The notes beneath the pieces were generated by a model. It worked only from the letters and a program-made list of their open reading frames with translations. It did no database searches and was not told the DNA's origin. 64,000 nucleotides of DNA from positions 1 to 64,000 of the forward strand of contig NZ_JASNWE010000010.1 of the NCBI RefSeq assembly GCF_030283145.1, given 5' to 3'. Positions within the stretch are counted from its first letter, which is position 1. Each line of letters begins with the position of its first letter. A program made the position numbers and the translations under genes. Below, piece after piece: positions 35,885 through 44,920 of the stretch. The stretch is from Actinomadura xylanilytica (GTDB lineage: Bacteria > Actinomycetota > Actinomycetes > Streptosporangiales > Streptosporangiaceae).

Positions 35885-37210
35885 ATGGAGCAATTCCTCT
35901 TGGCCATGGCGACCTTCTGCTCGGTCGCCGGCATCGCCGCCACCGCGGTGCTCCTGACCCGGGAGCGGCGCGCCACCCTCCGCCTGCGCAGACAGAACAC
36001 CGCCCTGCGCGCCGACCTGGACGCCCGCGACCAGGAGGTCCGGCACCTGGCCGGGACGCGCCTGCCCGAGCTGCTGGAGTCGCTGCACAACCCGGCGGTG
36101 ACGGTGTCGGGCCCGCTGCACGACGCGCGCCGCCTCGGGCCGGTGTACGAGCAGGGCATCGACGCGGCCATGGAGCTGGTCGCCGGTTCGGTCGAGCGGG
36201 TCAGGGCCCGCGCCGACCAGTCGGCCAAGTCGGCGCTGCGCGGGGCGATGCGCTCGGTGCAGAGCCTGGCCGGCGAGCAGCAGCTCGTCCTGTCGAACAT
36301 GCAGGACCGGCACGACGACCCCGACACGCTCTCGGACCTGCTCCGGCTGGACCACATGAACGCCCAGCTCGGCCGGCGCGCGCAGGCCACCGCGGTGCTG
36401 TGCGGCTCGTGGCCCGGCCAACAGCGCGCGGCGTCCACGCTCAGCGACGTGGTGCGCGGCGCGACCTCCCGGATCCGCGACTACCTGCGGGTGGAGGTGC
36501 ACTCGCCGGTGAACGCGGCGGTCACCGCCCGCGCGGTGGAGCCGGTCGTGCTCACCGTCGCCGAGCTGCTGGACAACGCGGCGCGGCACTCGCAGCCCGA
36601 CACCGCCGTCGAGGTCAACGTGCGGAACACGCACAACGGCATCGCGATCATGATCGACGACGCCGGGGTCGCGATGGACACCGAGGAGATCCAGCACGCG
36701 ACCCGGCTGCTGTCGGGGGAGCGCGCGGCCGACGTGCACGGGCTCGGCGACCCGCCCCAGGTGGGGTTCGCGGTGGCGGGGGTGCTCGCCGCGCGGTACG
36801 GGTTCACCGTCTCGGTCGACACCCGGTCGCCGTACGGCGGCGTGCGCGCGGTCGTGTTCCTGCCCAGCGAGCTGCTGACGGACGTCCCCGAGGAGCCGCG
36901 CGCTCCGGAGGCCGCCGCGGTGGCCTCCGGAGCGGCGCAGGCCCGCCGGGCGCCGGCGGAGCCCCCGGACTTCGAGGCCCCTCTCGACCCGTCCGCGCCG
37001 ACCACGGCCGGCGGCCTGCCCAAGAGGACGCGCGCGAGCGCCGCCGGGAAGGCCGCACCCGGACCGGGCGGGCCGCCCCCTGAGACCGGCGGCCCGCCCG
37101 TCCGCCCGGCCAGGGCGACCGCCGCGGGGCTCGGCGCCTGGCAGCGCGGCACCCGGTCCGGACGCGCCGCCCCACCGCCCGATAGCGAACGGAAGGACCC
37201 CCGGCCATGA
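35885..37210 (+). CDS. cvnA: Conservon sensor kinase-like protein CvnA
   Basis: The 441-residue protein has one N-terminal TM segment (about 4-24), a coiled-coil linker, and a HATPase domain with N box AELLDNAARHS, a G1-like IDDAGVAMD and a late GLGDPPQVGFAVAGVLAARYG. There is no phosphoacceptor His-kinase motif, as is usual for CvnA. A long proline-rich tail (about 330-441) follows. CvnA, B, C and D form a membrane complex that resembles an eukaryotic G-protein-coupled switch. The ATG at 35885 has GAGG upstream. Its stop overlaps the cvnB start (ATGA). Confidence 0.9.
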   Translation: MEQFLLAMATFCSVAGIAATAVLLTRERRATLRLRRQNTALRADLDARDQEVRHLAGTRLPELLESLHNPAVTVSGPLHDARRLGPVYEQGIDAAMELVAGSVERVRARADQSAKSALRGAMRSVQSLAGEQQLVLSNMQDRHDDPDTLSDLLRLDHMNAQLGRRAQATAVLCGSWPGQQRAASTLSDVVRGATSRIRDYLRVEVHSPVNAAVTARAVEPVVLTVAELLDNAARHSQPDTAVEVNVRNTHNGIAIMIDDAGVAMDTEEIQHATRLLSGERAADVHGLGDPPQVGFAVAGVLAARYGFTVSVDTRSPYGGVRAVVFLPSELLTDVPEEPRAPEAAAVASGAAQARRAPAEPPDFEAPLDPSAPTTAGGLPKRTRASAAGKAAPGPGGPPPETGGPPVRPARATAAGLGAWQRGTRSGRAAPPPDSERKDPRP

Positions 37211-37641
37211 ACGAGACGATGGACCAGAGCGCCGGCGCCGGTCACAACAAGCTCGGCTGGATGCTCGACGACGCCCTGCGGATGCCCGGGACGCGGTACG
37301 CGATCCTGCTGTCGGCCGACGGGCTGCTGATGGCGCACTCCGAGCGGATCGGCCGCGACGAGGCCGAGCGGCAGGCCGCCGGGATGTCGGGGCTGCAGTC
37401 GCTGGCCCGCAGCACGGCCGAGTTCTGCGGCGCGGCCGACACGCCCTGGCGGCAGACGGTCAGCGAGTTCGACGACGGATACGTGTTCCTGGTCGCGGCG
37501 GGCCCGGGCGCCTACCTGGCGGTGTCGGCGTCCCCGCACGTCGACATGGAGGCGGTCTCGTTCCGGCTCCAGGAGCTCGTCCAGCGGCTCGGCAAGGAGC
37601 TGACCACGCCGCCGCGGCACGGGCCCGGCCGGACCGCATGA
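37207..37641 (+). CDS. cvnB: Conservon protein CvnB (roadblock/LC7)
   Basis: The 144-residue roadblock/LC7-fold protein has LGWMLDDALRMPGTRYAILL and LSADGLLMAHSERIGRDEAE. In conservons it acts with the GTPase CvnD, presumably as a GEF or GAP-like platform. The gene overlaps both neighbours by four bases (ATGA), consistent with translational coupling. Confidence 0.92.
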   Translation: MNETMDQSAGAGHNKLGWMLDDALRMPGTRYAILLSADGLLMAHSERIGRDEAERQAAGMSGLQSLARSTAEFCGAADTPWRQTVSEFDDGYVFLVAAGPGAYLAVSASPHVDMEAVSFRLQELVQRLGKELTTPPRHGPGRTA

Positions 37642-37991
37642 GGCCGCCCCGCGACGAGCGCGCCCTGGTCCGGCCGCATGTGGTCACCGGCGGGCGCGCG
37701 CATCCGAGCCGCAACGTGTTCGACCTGGTGACGCTGGTGATCGCGGTCAGCGACCGGACCACCGGGCTGAACCCCGAGCAGCGCCGCATCGTGACGCTGT
37801 GCCGCGGCGGGGCGCTGTCGGTCGCCGAGATCGCCGGGCACCTGCGGCTGCCCGTCGGGGTCGCCCGGGTGCTGCTGTCGGACCTGATGGACAGCGGCCA
37901 CGTCACCACCCGCGCCCCCGCACCGTCCGCCCGGCCGCCCAGGCTCCAGCTCCTCCAGGAGGTGCTCGATGGACTCCGCGCCCGCCTCTGA
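37638..37991 (+). CDS. cvnC: Conservon protein CvnC (DUF742)
   Basis: The 117-residue DUF742 protein has LVRPHVVTGGRAHPSRNVFD at the start and LSVAEIAGHLRLPVGVARVL, a winged-helix-like segment with a possible DNA-binding or protein-binding role. It overlaps cvnB by four bases and the next gene by 23. It is the third member of the four-protein conservon. Confidence 0.92.
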   Translation: MRPPRDERALVRPHVVTGGRAHPSRNVFDLVTLVIAVSDRTTGLNPEQRRIVTLCRGGALSVAEIAGHLRLPVGVARVLLSDLMDSGHVTTRAPAPSARPPRLQLLQEVLDGLRARL

Positions 37992-38574
37992 GGCGGCCGA
38001 GCCGGTCTACCTGCCCGACACCGTGCGGACCGCGGTGAAGCTGCTCATCGTCGGCCACTTCGCGGTCGGCAAGACCACCTTCGTCGGCACGCTGTCGGAG
38101 ATCCGCCCGCTGCGGACCGAGGAGCGCATGACCCAGGCCGGCGCGATCGTCGACGATCTGGCCGGCGTCCCGGACAAGACGACCACGACCGTCGCGATGG
38201 ACTTCGGCCGGCTGACGCTCAGCGAGCAGCTCGTGCTGTACCTGTTCGGCACCCCCGGGCAGAGCCGGTTCGAGCGGCTGTGGCACGACCTGGCGCGCGG
38301 TGCGCTCGGCGCGCTGGTCCTGGTCGACACCTCCCGGCTCCGGCAGTCGTTCGAGGTGATGGACCTGCTGGAGCAGCACGGCCTGCCGTACGCGGTGGCG
38401 GTCAACCGGTTCGAGACCGCCCCGGCGTTCCCCGACGACGAGATCCGCGAGGCGCTCGACCTGCTGCCCGGCACCCCGCTGGTGAGCTGCGACGCCCGTG
38501 ACCACGAGTCGTCCACCCGCGCGCTGATCACCCTCGTCGACCACCTCCTCACCCTCGACCAGGAGCCCGAGTGA
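37969..38574 (+). CDS. cvnD: Conservon GTPase CvnD
   Basis: The 201-residue small GTPase has P loop GHFAVGKTTF (K35), switch-region DKTTTTVAMDFG, G3-like LFGTPGQ, and G4-like VAVNRFE (NxxD is not canonical: N-R-F-E). The G5-like SCDAR is present. It is the signalling output of the conservon. The ATG at 37969 overlaps cvnC by 23 bases. Confidence 0.92.
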   Translation: MDSAPASEAAEPVYLPDTVRTAVKLLIVGHFAVGKTTFVGTLSEIRPLRTEERMTQAGAIVDDLAGVPDKTTTTVAMDFGRLTLSEQLVLYLFGTPGQSRFERLWHDLARGALGALVLVDTSRLRQSFEVMDLLEQHGLPYAVAVNRFETAPAFPDDEIREALDLLPGTPLVSCDARDHESSTRALITLVDHLLTLDQEPE

Positions 38575-39920
38575 CCACCGACCCGGCCGCCGTCCCCCCA
38601 TCCGCCCCCGCGACCGAACTCGAACCCGAACCCGGGCCCGGGCCGGACGCGGCTCCCGGCACCGGCCCCGCCGGCGGTTCGGGCCCGGGTTCCGGCGGGA
38701 CGGGCCGTCCGCGGATGTACGGGCCCGCGTTCGACGCCGCGCCCGACAGGTTCTACGCCGAGCTGCGCGAGCGGGGCCCCGTCGCGCCGGTCGAGCTCGC
38801 GCCCGGGGTGCCCGCGACGCTCGTCATCGGCTACGACGCGGCGCTGGAGGTGCTCCGCGACCCCGGCACGTTCCCCAAGGACGCGCGCCGCTGGGAGCGG
38901 ACGGTGGCGCCGGACTGCCCCGTCCTGCCGATGATGATGTACCGGCCGAACTGCCTGCTGACCGACGGCGGCGTCCACGCGCGGCTGCGCGCGGCGGTGA
39001 CCGACAGCCTGGCCCGGCTCGACCCCTTCACGCTGCGCGAGCACGTGGAGCGCAACGGCGACGCCCTCATCGACGCGTTCGCCGCCGACGGCGCGGCGGA
39101 CCTGGCCGCCCAGTACGCGCGGGTGCTGCCGCTGCTGATCTTCAACGAGATGTTCGGCTGCCCGGCCGAGATCGGCGACCGGCTGGTCTTCGGCATGAGC
39201 GGCATCTTCGACGGCGTCGAGGCCGAGAAGGCCAACGCCGTGCTCGGCGAGGCGGTGCTCGACCTGGTGGCGCTGAAGCGGCGGTCGCCCGGCGCCGACG
39301 TGGCCTCGTGGATGCTGGGCCATCCGGTGGGGCTGACCGACGAGGAGATGGCGCACCAGCTCATCCTGCTCCTCGGCGCCGGCACCGAGCCCGAGCAGAA
39401 CCTCATCACCAACGGGATCAGGCTGCTGCTGTCGGACGACCGGTTCGCGGGCGACCTGTCCGGCGGGAGCCTGCCGGTCGAGGAGGCCCTCGACGAGATC
39501 CTGTGGACCGACCCGCCGATGGCCAACTACGCGGTCACCTACCCGGTGCGCGACCTCGACTTCGCCGGGGTGCGGCTGCCCGCGGACCAGCCGGTGGTGA
39601 TCAGCTTCGCCGCCGCCAACACCGACCCGGCGCGGGCCGGCGGCGACCGGTCCGGCGCCTACCGCGCGGGCAACCGCGCCCACCTGGCCTGGAGCGCCGG
39701 CCCGCACACCTGCCCGGCCAAGAACCCGGCCCGGCTGATCGCCATCGTCGCGATCGAGCGGGTCCTGGACCGGCTGCCCGACCTGGAGCTCGCCGTGCCG
39801 GCCGGAGGGCTGGTCTGGCGGCCCGGCCCGTTCCACCGTGCCCTGGCCGAGCTACCGGTCCGGTTCCCGCCCGCGCCGCGGGCACCGGCGGGCCCCGCCG
39901 CGGCCCGTCCGCCCCGGTGA
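38571..39920 (+). CDS. Cytochrome P450 without ExxR (CYP157-like)
   Basis: This 449-residue protein is coupled to cvnD by a GTGA overlap and has a proline-rich N-terminal stretch. The heme-ligand Cys is C381 in SAGPHTCPAKNPA. The K-helix E309-I-L-W312 replaces the nearly invariant ExxR. The I-helix reads GAGTEP instead of AGxDT. S. coelicolor CYP157 enzymes, which also follow conservons, share this ExxR loss. The substrate is unknown. It may be a redox or ligand-sensing partner rather than a classical hydroxylase. Confidence 0.88.
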   Translation: MTTDPAAVPPSAPATELEPEPGPGPDAAPGTGPAGGSGPGSGGTGRPRMYGPAFDAAPDRFYAELRERGPVAPVELAPGVPATLVIGYDAALEVLRDPGTFPKDARRWERTVAPDCPVLPMMMYRPNCLLTDGGVHARLRAAVTDSLARLDPFTLREHVERNGDALIDAFAADGAADLAAQYARVLPLLIFNEMFGCPAEIGDRLVFGMSGIFDGVEAEKANAVLGEAVLDLVALKRRSPGADVASWMLGHPVGLTDEEMAHQLILLLGAGTEPEQNLITNGIRLLLSDDRFAGDLSGGSLPVEEALDEILWTDPPMANYAVTYPVRDLDFAGVRLPADQPVVISFAAANTDPARAGGDRSGAYRAGNRAHLAWSAGPHTCPAKNPARLIAIVAIERVLDRLPDLELAVPAGGLVWRPGPFHRALAELPVRFPPAPRAPAGPAAARPPR

Positions 39921-39979
39921 AGGAGCGGACGGCCCGGCGCGGGACACGGTGACGCGGCGGCCCGGCGCGGCGGCGGGGG

Positions 39980-40891
39980 TCAGGCGCCGTTGAGCGGCTT
40001 GTCGGGCAGCTCGACGGCGTAGGACTCCTTGAGCACGTCCAGGTGGTGCCAGGACTCCCGCACGCTGACGCCGGGGACCGCGCGGACGGCGTCCAGCACG
40101 GCCACCAGCTCCGCGCGCGACGACGCCTCGGCCTGGCCGACGATGTCGTAGCGGCCGAAGCCGGTCGCCAGGTAGCGGACGCCCTCCTGCTCGGCCACCG
40201 CCTCCGCGGCCCGCCGGAGCCCGCCGGTCACCGTCAGCCCGAAGCCGCCGAGCTCGGCGGCGCCGAGCGCGAGCGGATCGGCCAGCCCGGTCACCTGGAT
40301 GACGCCCGAGCGCATCAGCCGCACCACCCGGGCCCGGGTGGCGGCCTGGGACAGCCCGATGATGTGCGCGAGCCGGGTGTAGGGGGCGCGACCGTCACGC
40401 TGGAGCTCCTGAAGCAGCCGCCAGTCGATGTCGTCGAGGGTGATCTCGCCGAGCTCGCGCACCACCGCGTGGGTGTCGCGCACGGTGGCGACCGAGCGGA
40501 ACACCTCGGCCCACCGCACCCCGGGCACCGACCGGATCTGGTCGACCTCCGCGGCCAGCGCGGCGTCGTCCCGGGTGCGCACCTGGGCGACCAGGTCGTA
40601 GGGCCCAGCGGTCAGCGCGGTGAAGCTGACCGCCGGGTGCCCGGCGATCGCCGCGGCGACCTTGCGGGCCGAGCCGTCCACGGTGACCGACACGTGCCCG
40701 ATCGCCTCGGCGCCGACGACCGCGGCGTGCACGATGCCAACGACCCGGACGACCTCGGTTTCGAGGAGGTTCTGCACGCGTGCCCGCACGGCCGTGCGGG
40801 AAAGCCCGACGCGATCGGCGAGCGCCTGGAACGTCGCCCTGCCATCCCGCTGGAGCTCGCGGACGAGCACGGCGTCGACCGCATCCAGCAC
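39980..40891 (-). CDS. Duplicated Lrp/AsnC-family regulator
   Basis: The 303-residue protein is two Lrp units in tandem: HTH (AVLVRELQRDGRATFQALAD, SRTAVRARVQNLLE) plus a RAM-like domain, then a second HTH (DDIDWRLLQELQRDGRAPYT) plus a second ligand domain. A typical Lrp has one unit (~150 residues), so this is a fused duplication, as seen in some actinomycetes. It probably senses an amino acid. The GTG at 40891 has GAGGAGG upstream. A 9-bp inverted repeat 44 bp upstream may be its own operator. Confidence 0.88.
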   Translation of the reverse strand: MLDAVDAVLVRELQRDGRATFQALADRVGLSRTAVRARVQNLLETEVVRVVGIVHAAVVGAEAIGHVSVTVDGSARKVAAAIAGHPAVSFTALTAGPYDLVAQVRTRDDAALAAEVDQIRSVPGVRWAEVFRSVATVRDTHAVVRELGEITLDDIDWRLLQELQRDGRAPYTRLAHIIGLSQAATRARVVRLMRSGVIQVTGLADPLALGAAELGGFGLTVTGGLRRAAEAVAEQEGVRYLATGFGRYDIVGQAEASSRAELVAVLDAVRAVPGVSVRESWHHLDVLKESYAVELPDKPLNGA

Positions 40892-40934
40892 GGCTGTCCT
40901 CCTCGATATGCAATGAAGCGTTCTGCCAGCAACT

Positions 40935-40983
40935 GCAAGATCATTCCATTTCGGGACGGTATGACGTCAAATATTGATCTTGC
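40935..40983. promoter_or_regulatory. Inverted repeat upstream of the Lrp-family gene
   Basis: GCAAGATCA (40935-40943) and TGATCTTGC (40975-40983) are perfect 9-bp inverted arms, 40 bp (about four helical turns) apart centre to centre. The region is AT-rich against its surroundings and carries a TTGACG-like element on the minus strand. The layout fits cooperative binding of an Lrp-type regulator at its own promoter. Confidence 0.55.
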
Positions 40984-41320
40984 TCGTGTTCGGGGTGCCC
41001 GGTGACCGTCGAAGCGTCGGCGTACGGTCTCCGCGGCGACGATTGCCGCGCCGCGCCGACCGGTGCGTGAGCACAACGCCGATCGGGCCGCCCGGCACGA
41101 CCGGCCCGGCGCGGCGGGGGGCGGGGGCGGTCGGGGTGGTGATGATCACTTCGGGGGCGGGACGGCGGGCGGCGGCGCGGGCCCGGCGGCCCGCGGCACG
41201 GGCGGGCACGACCGGCCGGGCCCAGGTGCGTGACTCGCATGTGCCTCTCCCGGTGTTCTGCTGTGACGCCTCCTACGGAGGGCCGGCCTTCCGAATGAGG
41301 CACATGTAAGAAAAGTGCAT

Positions 41321-41380
41321 CGGGGGCGCAGTTACGTCAAGAGGTAACTTTACAGAGAGCTAAACCTCACGTTGCCCCCG
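41321..41380. promoter_or_regulatory. Nested inverted repeats in the guaB1 leader region
   Basis: CGGGGGC (41321-41327) pairs with GCCCCCG (41374-41380) and AGTTAC (41330-41335) pairs with GTAACT (41344-41349). The stretch is AT-rich in the middle. It lies inside an 833-bp gap (40892-41724) that separates the Lrp-type gene and guaB1. It may carry a promoter, an operator or an RNA element; no known riboswitch pattern is recognised and no gene in the gap is convincing. Confidence 0.4.
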
Positions 41381-41724
41381 ATTCGACTGCGCCTGCTCCA
41401 CCCCCTGCGTTAAGAGCAGAACCGCCGGTGAAAGCGGTGGCCGCCGCGGGGGTTCCGGGAGGGGATCTTTACGCCACTCTGGAGACACCGCGCCGTCACC
41501 CCGGGGTGCGGGCCTACGTAAGGCCCTCGCGACGCCGCTGCGCGCCCGTGGGGCGCTTCTGGACCGTCCTCAGGCGGTCGGGGGCGTCCCGGAAGGCCCT
41601 CCACCGGTCTTTCGCAGGCCCGATATAGGGCCTTGGTTCCGGCTTGGTCCGGGCATCTACGGGTATGACACAGAATGTTCGGTGGCCCAGCCACCCTGAT
41701 CGACGATTGGTGTGTAGAGAAGCC

Positions 41725-43161
41725 GTGCGTCTGCTGAACGGTGAGCCCGTCACTCACGACCTCACCTACAACGATGTCTTCATGGTCCCCCGCCGCTCGG
41801 CGGTCGGGTCCAGGCTCGAGGTCGACCTGTCGACGTCGGACGGCAGCGGCACCACGGTCCCGCTTGTCGTGGCCAACATGACGGCGGTGTCGGGCCGGCG
41901 GATGGCCGAGACCATCGCCCGGCGCGGCGGCCTCGCGGTGATCCCGCAGGACATCCCGACCGAGGTGGTCGCCGACGTGATCGGCTGGGTCAAGCGGCGC
42001 GACCTGGTCGTGGACACCCCGATCCGGCTCGGCCCGACGAGCACCGCGGGCGAGGCGCTGGCCCTGCTGCCCAAGCGCGCGCACGGCGCGGTGATCGTGG
42101 TCGAGGACGACCGGCCCGTCGGCGTGGTGACCGAGGCCGACTGCCAGGGCGTCGACCGGTTCGCGCAGCTCCGCGACATCATGTCCAGCGACCTGGTCAC
42201 GCTGCCCGGCGGCGTCGACCCCCGCGAGGCGTTCGACCGGCTGCACGAGCGCGGACACCGGCTCGCGCCCGTGGTCGACGGCGACGGCCGGCTCTCCGGC
42301 ATCCTCACCAAGACCGCGGCGCTGCGCGCCACCCTCTACGACCCGGCGGTCGACGCGGGCGGCCGGCTGCGCGTCGCGGCGGCGGTCGGAGTGAACGGCG
42401 ACGTGGCGGGCAAGGCCAAGGCGCTGCTGGAGGCCGGCGCCGATCTGCTCGTGGTCGACACCGCGCACGGCCACCAGGAGAAGATGATCAGCGCGCTGGC
42501 GGCGGTCCGCGGCCTCGACCCGGGCGTCCCGGTCGCGGCCGGCAACGTGGTGACCGCCGAGGGCGTCCGCGACCTGATCGAGGCGGGCGCCGACATCGTC
42601 AAGGTCGGCGTGGGGCCGGGCGCCATGTGCACCACGCGGATGATGACCGGCGTGGGCCGCCCGCAGTTCTCCGCCGTGCTGGAGTGCGCCGCCGAGGCCC
42701 GCCGGCACGGCAGGCACGTGTGGGCCGACGGCGGGGTGCGACACCCCCGCGACGTGGCGCTCGCCCTGGCCGCGGGCGCCGCCAACGTGATGGTCGGCTC
42801 CTGGTTCGCCGGCACCTACGAGTCGCCGGGCGACCTCCAGCGCGCCGCCGACGGGCGGCTCTACAAGGAGAGCTTCGGGATGGCGTCCGCGCGGGCCGTC
42901 CGGCTGCGCACCGCCGAGGACTCCCCCTTCGAGCGCTCCCGCAAGGCGCTGTTCGAGGAGGGCATCTCCACGTCCCGGATGTTCCTCGACCCGCGGCGGC
43001 CCGGGGTGGAGGACCTGGTCGACTCGATCGTGGCGGGGCTGCGCAGCTCGTGCACCTACGCGGGCGCGCGCACGCTGGAGGAGTTCCACGAGCGCGCGAC
43101 GGTCGGGGTCCAGAGCTCGTCCGGGTACGCCGAGGGCATGCCGCTGTCGACGAGCTGGTGA
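41725..43161 (+). CDS. guaB1: GuaB1-type GMP reductase (IMPDH/GMPR family)
   Basis: The 478-residue TIM-barrel protein has CBS domains inserted at about 95-210. The catalytic loop is VGVGPGAMCTTRMMTGVG with the nucleophile C302. The start VRLLNGEPVTHDLTYNDVFM matches GuaB1 proteins. The mycobacterial GuaB1 is a GMP reductase that recycles GMP to IMP and not an IMP dehydrogenase. The GTG at 41725 follows AGAGAAG and fits the family N-terminus; an upstream extension to 41644 looks non-coding. Confidence 0.9.
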   Translation: MRLLNGEPVTHDLTYNDVFMVPRRSAVGSRLEVDLSTSDGSGTTVPLVVANMTAVSGRRMAETIARRGGLAVIPQDIPTEVVADVIGWVKRRDLVVDTPIRLGPTSTAGEALALLPKRAHGAVIVVEDDRPVGVVTEADCQGVDRFAQLRDIMSSDLVTLPGGVDPREAFDRLHERGHRLAPVVDGDGRLSGILTKTAALRATLYDPAVDAGGRLRVAAAVGVNGDVAGKAKALLEAGADLLVVDTAHGHQEKMISALAAVRGLDPGVPVAAGNVVTAEGVRDLIEAGADIVKVGVGPGAMCTTRMMTGVGRPQFSAVLECAAEARRHGRHVWADGGVRHPRDVALALAAGAANVMVGSWFAGTYESPGDLQRAADGRLYKESFGMASARAVRLRTAEDSPFERSRKALFEEGISTSRMFLDPRRPGVEDLVDSIVAGLRSSCTYAGARTLEEFHERATVGVQSSSGYAEGMPLSTSW

Positions 43162-43272
43162 CCCGGGGCCGAACGGCCGCGCCCGCCTGGGGGCCGTCGC
43201 AGCGCCAATTCAGCGACACGCCGTGATCATCTTCGCACTTTAGGTGATCTGGCCTGCACTCTTTGCCTTCAC

Positions 43273-43297
43273 GGACGGAGTCGCGGGGGCTCCGTCC
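43273..43297. promoter_or_regulatory. Hairpin upstream of the first LCP gene
   Basis: GGACGGAG (43273-43280) and CTCCGTCC (43290-43297) form a perfect 8-bp stem with a nine-base loop. It ends six bases before the GGGGGCGG Shine-Dalgarno of the LCP gene, so it sits in the mRNA leader and may affect its translation or stability. It might also be the terminator of guaB1, but no T tract follows. Confidence 0.45.
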
Positions 43298-43313
43298 CGA
43301 TAGGGGGCGGATC

Positions 43314-44807
43314 ATGGACGACGGGGGACCGGTCGGCACGCACGCCGAACGCTCGGACGGATCGGGCGGATCGGACGGATCCGCCGACGAGGATCGGGAC
43401 GGCGCGGCCGGGGGCTCCCCCGCCCGGGACGCGCTCGGGGCCACCCCCGCGCTCTCCCGGCTGGCGGAGGCGCTACTGCTGGCCGCGCTGGCGCCGCTGT
43501 TGCCCGGGGTGGCCCATCTGCGGGCCGGGCGGATCCGGGCGGGCGCGCTGCTGCTCATCGTCCACGCGGTGCTGCTGGCCGTGGCCGCGGTGGTGGCCGG
43601 GAGCGCCCGTGCGAGCCTGCTGCAACTCACCGTCCGCCCAGGGTGGCTGCTGGCGCTCATCACCGCCTCGATCCTCCTGGCGGGGCTGTGGGCGGTGCTG
43701 GGCGCGCATTCCTACGCCGTGCTGCTGCCCGCCGGGCTGCCCCCGGCCTGGCGGCTGGCCGGGGGCTCGGCGGCGACGGTGCTGTGCCTGCTGATGACGG
43801 TGCCGCCGCTGACGCTGGCCCGGTACGCCTACCTCCAACGGGATCTGGTCGGCAGCGTGTTCGCGGGCGGCGCGTCCGCCGACCGGCCCGCTCCCGCCGG
43901 GCCTGCGGGCGGGGCGGGCGCGCCCGGTTCCAGCCCGGCCTCGCAGCGGGCTCCGGTCCCGCCCGGCCGCCTGGACCTGCTGCTCATCGGCGGCGACGCC
44001 GACGTGGGCCGTCCGGGGATACGGACCGACAGCATGACCCTGGCCAGCGTCGACACCAAGACCGGCGACACCGTCCTGCTGAGCCTGCCCCGCAACCTGC
44101 AACACGTGCCGGTCTGGTCGGGGCACGGCCCGGTGCCGTTTCCGGAGGAGGAGCTCCTCAACGCCGTCTACCAGCAGGGCACCCTTCATCCGTCCGTGCT
44201 GCGCGGCGGCCGGTACCGCGACCCCGGCGCCGAACTGCTCAAACGGACAATCGGCCACATTCTCGGCCGCCCGGTTCCCTATTACGCGATGGTCGATATG
44301 CGCAGCTTCCGGCAGATCGTCGACGCGATGGGAGGGGTGCGGGTCTGCGTCGGCGAGGCGGTCCCGGCGCCGCGCGAGCAGGTGCCCGCCGGAGTCCTGC
44401 GGCCGGGCTGCCGGCGGCTCGGCGGCCGGGAGGCGCTCTGGTACGGGCGGTCGCGCACCGGCAGCAGCGACTACAGCCGGATGGGCCGGCAGAAGTGCCT
44501 GATGTGGGCGATCGCCCGCCAGGCGAGCCCCCTGACGGTGCTGCGGAGCTTCCAGGACCTCTCTCAGACCTTCAAGTCCTCGGTGAGCACCGATCTGCCG
44601 CAGAGCCTCCTGCCGTCCCTGATCGAGCTCTCAGGGCGCGTCAAGGACGCCGAGGTGACCTCGGTGCAGTTCGTCCCGCCGCTGGTGCAGCCCGGGCGGC
44701 CCGACTACCCGCAGATCCGGCGGCTCGCGGATCGAGCCGTGCGGGAATCTGATCAAGGCCCCCGCGGCGCGGCCGGATTGCATAGTCTTGGCCGGAGCTG
44801 CACCTGA
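43314..44807 (+). CDS. LytR-CpsA-Psr (LCP) cell-wall ligase, first of pair
   Basis: The 497-residue protein has an acidic N-terminal tail, four TM segments (about 45-190), then an extracellular LCP domain with DSMTLASVDTKTGDTVLLSL (the catalytic Asp/Arg region), RNLQH, MVDMRSF, ALWYGRSRTGSSDY and QKCLMWAIARQ. LCP enzymes move polymers such as teichoic acid, capsule or arabinogalactan onto peptidoglycan. The ATG at 43314 follows GGGGGCGG. It is a tandem paralogue of the next gene. Confidence 0.9.
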   Translation: MDDGGPVGTHAERSDGSGGSDGSADEDRDGAAGGSPARDALGATPALSRLAEALLLAALAPLLPGVAHLRAGRIRAGALLLIVHAVLLAVAAVVAGSARASLLQLTVRPGWLLALITASILLAGLWAVLGAHSYAVLLPAGLPPAWRLAGGSAATVLCLLMTVPPLTLARYAYLQRDLVGSVFAGGASADRPAPAGPAGGAGAPGSSPASQRAPVPPGRLDLLLIGGDADVGRPGIRTDSMTLASVDTKTGDTVLLSLPRNLQHVPVWSGHGPVPFPEEELLNAVYQQGTLHPSVLRGGRYRDPGAELLKRTIGHILGRPVPYYAMVDMRSFRQIVDAMGGVRVCVGEAVPAPREQVPAGVLRPGCRRLGGREALWYGRSRTGSSDYSRMGRQKCLMWAIARQASPLTVLRSFQDLSQTFKSSVSTDLPQSLLPSLIELSGRVKDAEVTSVQFVPPLVQPGRPDYPQIRRLADRAVRESDQGPRGAAGLHSLGRSCT

Positions 44808-44920
44808 AGTTACTAATCAGCCCGCATTCGGTCGACTCGTACGCAACCCTTGCCCGGTTTTGCGCGTCCATAATGTAAGTCGGAGGCTGAATTCACCGTG
44901 GATGGGGGATCGGAGCGTAC

